A stretch of 64,000 nucleotides of DNA from an uncultured Eubacteriales bacterium (lineage in GTDB: Bacteria; Bacillota; Clostridia; Oscillospirales; CAG-272): assembly GCA_910586545.1 (NCBI GenBank), contig CAJUIQ010000005.1:13574-77573 (forward strand), read 5' to 3'. How positions within the stretch are numbered: the first letter of the stretch is position 1; each line of letters starts with the position of its first letter. Under the pieces are notes generated by a model. It was not told the DNA's origin and did no database searches. It worked only from the letters and a program-made list of their open reading frames with translations. The translations under genes and the position numbers were made by a program. Positions 58,849-64,000 of this stretch are shown here, in pieces.

Positions 58849-59790
58849 ATGGCTGATATGATCGCTACAAGAGATGCTTATGGTAAGGCGCTGGTGGAAT
58901 TTGGCGCCAAATATGATAATTTGGTTGTGTTGGATGCGGATCTTGCCGCTGCTACGAAGACAGAAATGTTTAAAAAAGCATATCCTGATCGATTTTTCGA
59001 TTGCGGTATTGCTGAAAATAACATGATTGGCGTAGCTTCCGGTATGGCATTGAGCGGGAAAATCCCCTTTGCTTCCACTTTTGCTATGTTTGCGGCAGGT
59101 AGATCCTTTGAACAGGTGCGGAACTCTATTGGATATCCCCACACCAATGTAAAAATTGGCGCCACACATGGCGGAATTACCGTGGGAGAAGACGGCGCAA
59201 CGCACCAATGTCTGGAAGATTTTGCATTGATGCGCGCTATCCCCGGCATGACGGTAATTTGTCCGGCCGACGCGTGTGAAGCACGGCTGGCTGTAGAGGC
59301 CGCTATTGAATACAACGGTCCTGTGTATTTGCGGTTTGGGAGAATGGCTGTTCCCGTACTGTACGACGATACATACACCTTTGCTATCGGAAAAGGCAAT
59401 CGTCTTTTAGAAGGGGACGATGTGTCCTTGATTGCAAACGGTGTGGAGGTGGAGCAGGCGCTGGCTGCCGCTGCACTTTTGAAAAATGAGGGGATTCATG
59501 CTTCCGTTGTCAATATGGCAACGATTAAGCCGCTGGATCGTGCGCTTGTTTTGGAAGAAGCTGGCCGGTGCGGCTGTATTGTGACCTGTGAGGAACACTC
59601 TGTAATCGGCGGTCTGGGCGGCGCTGTGTGCGAGCTTTTAGCGGAAACAATGCCTACTCCTGTACTACGAGTGGGAACCAACGATTGCTATGGCCGTTCC
59701 GGTCCTGCAAAAGAATTGCTTCCCCTGTTTGGATTGGACGCGGCGGCGATTTGCGAAAAGGCGAAAGCTGCGATACAATTAAAAAAATAA
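58849..59790 (+). CDS. Transketolase, C-terminal subunit
   Basis: 313 residues: pyrimidine-binding domain ('CGIAENNMIGVASGMALSG', 'FEQVRNSIGYPHTNVKIGATHGGITVGEDG'-type region, read in parts) and the C-terminal transketolase domain ('VEQALAAAALLKNEGIHASV', 'CEEHSVIGGLGGAVCE'). Together with the upstream subunit it makes one functional transketolase. The pair is probably co-transcribed; a hairpin follows the stop. Confidence 0.95.
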   Translation: MADMIATRDAYGKALVEFGAKYDNLVVLDADLAAATKTEMFKKAYPDRFFDCGIAENNMIGVASGMALSGKIPFASTFAMFAAGRSFEQVRNSIGYPHTNVKIGATHGGITVGEDGATHQCLEDFALMRAIPGMTVICPADACEARLAVEAAIEYNGPVYLRFGRMAVPVLYDDTYTFAIGKGNRLLEGDDVSLIANGVEVEQALAAAALLKNEGIHASVVNMATIKPLDRALVLEEAGRCGCIVTCEEHSVIGGLGGAVCELLAETMPTPVLRVGTNDCYGRSGPAKELLPLFGLDAAAICEKAKAAIQLKK

Positions 59791-59817
59791 GACGGTGAAT
59801 GTGCACCGTGCTGATAG

Positions 59818-59871
59818 AAAAAAGGCTGCGGGCAACCTGTTAAAAGAGACAAGGTGCTTTGCGGCCTTTTT
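59818..59871 (+). terminator. Probable transketolase terminator
   Basis: aaaggctgc/gcggcctttt outer stem (one mismatch) with an inner caacct/aggtg stem, T5 after it. Confidence 0.6.
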
Positions 59872-59982
59872 CATAATTTTTTTGTCTGTTTTTGTTGAAC
59901 TGTGAGGGGTTCATACATAGTGCTCCATATTTTTGGAGCGCCTAATATTTACGCGAAATCAAATGAGAGGTATTATAGAAAA

Positions 59983-61137
59983 ATGAACAGAGCGCATGCC
60001 TGTGATATATATAAAAAATGTGGAGGATGTCAACTGACAAATTTGAGTTACCAGGAGCAGCTTAGCTATAAGATGCGCCGCGTGATCACGTTACTGGGCA
60101 GATTTTCTAGGGTGGACGAGATCATCGGTATGGAAAATCCACTGCACTATCGCAATAAGATGCAGGCCGCTTTTGCTTTGGATAAGCGGGGGCGGCCTAT
60201 ATCTGGCGTCTGGCAGTCTAAAGAGTATCGGATAGCCAAAACGGATGCATGTCTTATTGAGGATGAGGTGTCTCTGTGGATTGTGCGTGCTGCACGGGGC
60301 CTTCTTCCTGAATATAATATATCGGTTTACAATCCGAAAAACGGGCGGGGAATGCTTCGGCATATTATGGTGCGCAGGGCTCATGTGACTGGAGAGATTA
60401 TGGTGGTGCTGGTAACCGCGTCTTTGAAAATACCGGGTGGAGAAGCGTTTGCCGAGGCGCTTGTTCGCCGATTCCCCCACATCCGTACGGTTGTCCAGTG
60501 CGTAAACGATACAGACACGCCTTTGTGGATGGAAGAGGAACGGACCGTATTGTACGGAGACGGGTATATTGAAGATGTACTGTGCGGGTGCTATTTTCGT
60601 ATTTCTCCTCGTTCTTTTTACCAGGTCAATTCTGTACAGACTGAGATTTTGTATAACAAAGCTTTGGATTTTGCCCATCTACAGGGTGTGGAAAATGTGA
60701 TTGACGCGTATTGCGGAATCGGTACTATTGGTATTATTGCGGCGGCGGAGGCACAGCATGTAATTGGCATCGAGTCTAATGCGGATGCAGTGAAAAACGC
60801 AATAGAAAACTGCCGCCTGAATCATACAGGCAATTATCGGGTATATAAGGGAGATGCCGGGACTGTAATGGAGGCTTTAACAAGGGCAGGGCGGCAGGTG
60901 GATGTAGTGTTTGCCGATCCGCCTCGGGCTGGATGTTCCAGAGCTTTTTTGGACGTAGTGCTTCGAACGGCACCGGAAAAAATGGTATACATCTCCTGTA
61001 ATCCGGAGACTCTGGCGCGTGACTTGTCCGTTCTTGTAAAGGGAAAATATAAGGTAAACAAAATTCAGCCGGTAGACATGTTCCCCCATACGAAGCATAT
61101 TGAGTGCGTAGTGTTGATGTCAAAGGAAAAGTCTTGA
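59983..61137 (+). CDS. TrmA/RlmD family RNA (uracil-5-)-methyltransferase
   Basis: 384 residues from ATG 59983, preferred over the GTG at 59902, whose extra residues are untypical. Cysteines in 'CDIYKKCGGCQLTNLSYQEQL' (near the N-terminus) match the iron-sulfur cluster site of the RlmCD group. The C-terminal domain has SAM-binding 'VIDAYCGIGTIGIIAA', the 'FADPPRAGCSR' motif and the catalytic 'YISCNPETLARDL' with Cys. It methylates C5 of a uracil in rRNA or tRNA. The TRAM domain at the N-terminus appears absent. Which uracil is modified cannot be said. Confidence 0.9.
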   Translation: MNRAHACDIYKKCGGCQLTNLSYQEQLSYKMRRVITLLGRFSRVDEIIGMENPLHYRNKMQAAFALDKRGRPISGVWQSKEYRIAKTDACLIEDEVSLWIVRAARGLLPEYNISVYNPKNGRGMLRHIMVRRAHVTGEIMVVLVTASLKIPGGEAFAEALVRRFPHIRTVVQCVNDTDTPLWMEEERTVLYGDGYIEDVLCGCYFRISPRSFYQVNSVQTEILYNKALDFAHLQGVENVIDAYCGIGTIGIIAAAEAQHVIGIESNADAVKNAIENCRLNHTGNYRVYKGDAGTVMEALTRAGRQVDVVFADPPRAGCSRAFLDVVLRTAPEKMVYISCNPETLARDLSVLVKGKYKVNKIQPVDMFPHTKHIECVVLMSKEKS

Positions 61138-61309
61138 TTTTACAAGTTTTTTCAGATGTTAACAATTTTATCTGCTCGACTTTAATTGTAATTTGGGGTT
61201 TGAGGAAATGAATCTATGCGGGTTTCTGTTTGTTGAAGGTTGAGTTGATAAGATGGATACAGGAGAATTTGCGAATTGATATGATTGATGGGAGGGAATT
61301 TTTTAATAG

Positions 61310-62110
61310 ATGGAACTAAAAATAATGACATGGAATATAAAGGGAGAAGCATCTCTTGGATGGAATAATAATTACAAAGTAGTTAGTGAAGTAGTTGATA
61401 AAATAATAGATCAAGAAACGCATATTATTGTTTTGACAGCATTTGTTGTTGCTAGAGGACTTGATTATCTTTTTGAGCGTTTACATAGCGAAGGATATAT
61501 TTGGTTTATTTCAAATCGCTCAGGTAAAAATGGAATTTTGATTGCTATAAAAAAGGAGCTTGTTGATTACAAGAAGCTTATAGAAAATATATATAAAGAA
61601 AATTCTATTTCATCTGTAATAGCAGGATGTAACATTTTACAGGTTTCGTTTCCATTAAAATGTGGTAAATCTCTTGATATTGTAGGTTGCAGAATGGAAA
61701 CAGGTGGTTTTGATAGTTTACAAGAACAATATGATTCTGAAAGAAATGTTTTTGATAAAGTGTTATTGCCAGTGGTAAAAGATAGAAATTGTGATTTGCA
61801 AATTGTTTGTGGCGACTTTAACAATGCACGTTGTCTTGGAAATTTGAAAGAAAAATATTGTTTTCGAAATTATGTTGGTAAGGCACAATGTAATTACAAT
61901 TTGAACATCATAAAAGATTCCTTTGAAGAGATTGGATTTATTATAATAGATATTGATGAAAACGGTAATTCGTTTCCTACGCATAATGGATATATTCCGG
62001 ATGATCACATTTTTGTGCACGGAGGCAAATGTGAAGAGTGTACAGTGATATCCGCTGAAGGATTGTCGGACCATGATATTGTGAAAGCAACTGTTAATTT
62101 TGAATGTTAA
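61310..62110 (+). CDS. Endonuclease/exonuclease/phosphatase-fold protein, catalytic Glu replaced
   Basis: 266 residues of the EEP fold: 'MTWNIKG' (Asn9) at the start, 'IVCGDFNNARC' in the middle, and 'PDDHIFV' and 'SDHDIVKATV' near the end. The metal-binding Glu normally found in the 'LQE' motif is Ala44 here ('HIIVLTAF'), so classic hydrolysis may be impaired or the alignment may shift. The gene is notably A/T-rich compared with its neighbours and stands alone, which suggests acquisition. Ribosome binding site gggagg. Substrate unknown. Confidence 0.75.
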   Translation: MELKIMTWNIKGEASLGWNNNYKVVSEVVDKIIDQETHIIVLTAFVVARGLDYLFERLHSEGYIWFISNRSGKNGILIAIKKELVDYKKLIENIYKENSISSVIAGCNILQVSFPLKCGKSLDIVGCRMETGGFDSLQEQYDSERNVFDKVLLPVVKDRNCDLQIVCGDFNNARCLGNLKEKYCFRNYVGKAQCNYNLNIIKDSFEEIGFIIIDIDENGNSFPTHNGYIPDDHIFVHGGKCEECTVISAEGLSDHDIVKATVNFEC

Positions 62111-62495
62111 TATGTTCCTGCACATGAGAAAAGTGCCTAAAAGTCTGCGGATATGTTTTCGCGATTGTAAAATCTGCAAAGACATTCAGCCTATCCTATC
62201 GAGTCATATTGAGAGGGTTGTATTGCTTTCTCAATAAAATGGAGAAAAGCATGAGTAAATATGGCTTCTTGTGAAAATATGTGCAAGAAAGTGGTACGGA
62301 CGGCTTTAAGCTAACCTAAATTTTACAACAATTTTGCAGCTTTGACACAAAAACACTTTTCATATATAATATAATAAATGTACATTTGGCGAACTCTTCC
62401 TAAAGCACATACGGTATATCGCCAGTCTATGTCGCAGCTGCAAACAAATGCTGCCGCGACAGCGTTTTAGTATAATAAGTTAATAGGAGTAAATT
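62111..62495. other. Gene-free stretch with promoter
   Basis: No gene seen in about 385 bases. It contains a consensus promoter at 62342-62370 (TTGACA, 17-base spacer, TATAAT) that would drive the HAD phosphatase gene, giving a leader of about 120 bases without an obvious fold. Confidence 0.7.
62342..62370 (+). promoter_or_regulatory. Promoter of the HAD-family gene
   Basis: Consensus TTGACA, 17-base spacer, consensus TATAAT, within a region otherwise without genes. Confidence 0.88.
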
Positions 62496-63272
62496 ATGTC
62501 GGGCTATTTGCTTGCAAGCGATTTTGACGGAACCCTGTGCCGCTGGTTCAACGGCGGTGTGATAGAAGAAGATCGAGCGGCGGTTCGTCGGTTTCGCGAG
62601 GCGGGAAATCGATTTGTACTTATTACAGGCAGAGATTTTGAAAGTACCATGTCTGTACTCCGAGAGCAGAACTTTTGGGAATTAGACGGTTGCTTTTGTC
62701 AAAGCGGAGCCCTCTGTGTAGATCTTTCTGGTAACGTGATTTATGACCGACGCACAAAAGAAGGCTATGTAGGAAAAATTGTCCGGTATTTCAAGGAAAC
62801 GGGAGCGCTGTACATAGTTGTCAATGTTGGCAAAGAAAGCTACAATGTGGAGATAGGCGGTGTGAAGCTTGCAATGAAAACGATTCCTTTTGAGCAAGGG
62901 TGTGCGCTTCCTTCCGCTACCAGTTTTAACGGGAAATATAAAACGGAAACGGAGGCGGTGCATCATGCGGAGAAGCTGGCAAAGCTGTATGGGGATGTAA
63001 TCAATCCCCTTTTGAATGGTAACAATGTAGACATTCCCCCTGCCGGGGTTGACAAAGCCGTTTCTGCGGCTTATGCTGCGCAAAAGTTTGACATTCCTGC
63101 GCAGAAAATATATACGGTAGGAGATAACTTGAACGATTTGTCCATGGTGCGCGCGTTCCATGGCAGGGCTATGCGGAGTGGACCTCCAAAACTGCAAAGC
63201 GCAGCGGAGAAGGTTGTGTCTACTATATATGAAATTGTAGACGAGATTATGGTCGGAAATTTTGCTGATTGA
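62496..63272 (+). CDS. HAD superfamily (Cof-type) hydrolase
   Basis: 258 residues. HAD motif I is 'DFDGTL' at about 9-14, motif II 'LITGRDFESTM', motif III the Lys in 'GVDKAVSAAY' and motif IV 'TVGDNLNDLSMVRAF'. The large type IIB cap lies in the middle, so it belongs to the Cof/sucrose-phosphatase-like group that removes phosphate from sugar phosphates, FMN or similar. The exact substrate is unknown. Ribosome binding site taggag; it precedes the VanY-type gene by 35 bases. Confidence 0.9.
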   Translation: MSGYLLASDFDGTLCRWFNGGVIEEDRAAVRRFREAGNRFVLITGRDFESTMSVLREQNFWELDGCFCQSGALCVDLSGNVIYDRRTKEGYVGKIVRYFKETGALYIVVNVGKESYNVEIGGVKLAMKTIPFEQGCALPSATSFNGKYKTETEAVHHAEKLAKLYGDVINPLLNGNNVDIPPAGVDKAVSAAYAAQKFDIPAQKIYTVGDNLNDLSMVRAFHGRAMRSGPPKLQSAAEKVVSTIYEIVDEIMVGNFAD

Positions 63273-63307
63273 TATGTGAAAATTGGTTTATACAAACGGA
63301 GGTTTAT

Positions 63308-64000
63308 ATGAAAAAAGAAATTGCGCTTATTCTGGCGGCAGCATGTCTGGCTGGGGGCTTGTCTTCCTGTCGCGGCGAGGGAGATAAAGAGCCTTCCAAT
63401 ACAAATGATACGGAGCAGACTGCTGCGCAAACGACTGGCACATCGGAAAGTGCGGCTGGCTCGCAAACATCGGTCACAGTTGATACACAGTCTCCAGCGG
63501 CTCCTTCTGTCGTTACAGATGCGCAGGGGCTTACATATATTAATGGAATTTTAGTTGTGAATAAAACGTACGCGCTTCCCAGCACATATGATCCTGGTGT
63601 GGATAGCGAAGCCTATGCTGCGCTGCAGGAAATGTTTCGCGGGGCGGCAGCAGAGAATATTTCGCTGGAAATCATTTCGGGATATCGTTCATATAGTCGG
63701 CAAAATACATTGTACAACAATTATGTGGCAAGAGATGGTGTAGAGGCTGCAGACACATATTCTGCCCGTGCCGGTCATTCGGAACATCAGACTGGCCTGG
63801 CCTTTGATTTAAATTCTTTGGAAGAATCGTTTGGTCAGACGAAAGAGGGAATCTGGCTTAAAGAGCATTGCTGGGAATATGGATTTATTATTCGTTATCC
63901 GAAGGGGAAAGAATCGGTAACAGGATATATGTATGAGCCGTGGCATGTCAGATATATAGGAGAAGAAGCGAAGGAGATAGAAGGGAGCGGGATGTGTTTG
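63308..64000 (+). CDS. VanY-type D-alanyl-D-alanine carboxypeptidase lipoprotein (partial, runs off the window)
   Basis: 231 codons seen, with no stop before the window end. It has a lipoprotein signal ('LSSC', Cys21), then a Thr/Ser/Gln-rich linker to about 75 and a peptidase domain with 'SGYRSYSRQNTLYNNYV', the zinc motif 'HSEHQTGLAFDL' and 'EPWHVRYIG'. These are the marks of the M15B family, which trims the terminal D-Ala from peptidoglycan stems. ATG 63308 has cggaggttt ahead. It may form a transcript with the HAD gene. It is probably a housekeeping wall enzyme rather than vancomycin resistance. Confidence 0.9.
   Translation, partial: MKKEIALILAAACLAGGLSSCRGEGDKEPSNTNDTEQTAAQTTGTSESAAGSQTSVTVDTQSPAAPSVVTDAQGLTYINGILVVNKTYALPSTYDPGVDSEAYAALQEMFRGAAAENISLEIISGYRSYSRQNTLYNNYVARDGVEAADTYSARAGHSEHQTGLAFDLNSLEESFGQTKEGIWLKEHCWEYGFIIRYPKGKESVTGYMYEPWHVRYIGEEAKEIEGSGMCL

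Noticed and set aside
1..64000. CRISPR arrays, insertion sequences, prophage genes, rRNA
   Set aside because: No regular short repeats with spacers, no transposase or integrase frame, no phage structural cluster and no rRNA sequence were recognised.
63308..64000. Vancomycin resistance gene
   Set aside because: The VanY-type peptidase stands without vanHAX-type genes; such lipoproteins are common wall-maintenance enzymes in Clostridia.

Overview
The window looks like a chromosomal piece of an endospore-forming Clostridia-type bacterium (Bacillota), probably an uncultured gut or rumen anaerobe. The reasons are the spore genes (spoVAC-spoVAD-spoVAE, a SpoIVFB-like protease, a SpoIID-like protein), a T-box leader, two-subunit transketolase, rubredoxin, near-consensus SigA promoters with 17-base spacers, U-tract terminators, dockerin and cohesin proteins, and a PPKTG surface anchor. 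No insertion sequence, prophage or CRISPR array was seen. The species cannot be named from the sequence alone.

Layout. 1-3.4 kb: SpoIVFB-like protease and a three-gene set of putative spore or wall proteins, one fusing a compact SpoIID-like domain to three peptidoglycan-binding domains. 3.4-8.1 kb: aspS and a secreted CBM9-like/jelly-roll/dockerin protein. 8.1-20 kb: spoVA operon, a zinc-ribbon protein, T-box plus valS, then on the minus strand comF, recD2, a small membrane protein, metK and an AI-2E family transporter. 20-23.5 kb: FtsX-type ABC permease and its ATPase. 23.5-33.1 kb: four tandem paralogues, each with its own promoter and terminator, encoding exported proteins with an N-terminal dockerin and a DUF4838/GH67N-like body. 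33.1-41.8 kb: a ten-gene histidine operon, hisZGDCBHAF-hisIE-hisJ. 41.8-48.1 kb: NhaC-type antiporter, a cohesin-repeat surface scaffoldin, a zinc-ribbon membrane protein, rubredoxin and tRNA-Ser(GCU). 48.1-57.9 kb: a 1869-codon Rhs/YD-repeat gene followed by an array of Rhs tip cassettes. 58-64 kb: split transketolase, a TrmA/RlmD-type RNA methyltransferase, an EEP-fold protein, a HAD phosphatase and a VanY-type lipoprotein cut by the window edge.

Two systems stand out. (1) A putative small cellulosome-like apparatus: a wall-anchored protein with about four cohesin-like domains lies within 40 kb of five dockerin proteins. Four of these are N-terminal-dockerin DUF4838 proteins in tandem whose dockerins are nearly identical while their bodies have diverged. 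(2) A putative tip-switching Rhs locus: a 405-base direct repeat at the core/tip junction is followed by two unrelated tips (lysozyme-like; His/Cys caspase-like), each with its own candidate immunity gene. Each orphan module begins with a repeated terminator-plus-promoter block, and both repeat copies carry a G7 tract that throws the tip out of frame. The start of the Rhs gene lies under a 17-bp hairpin that covers its ribosome binding site. Functions in both systems are inferred from sequence and context only.
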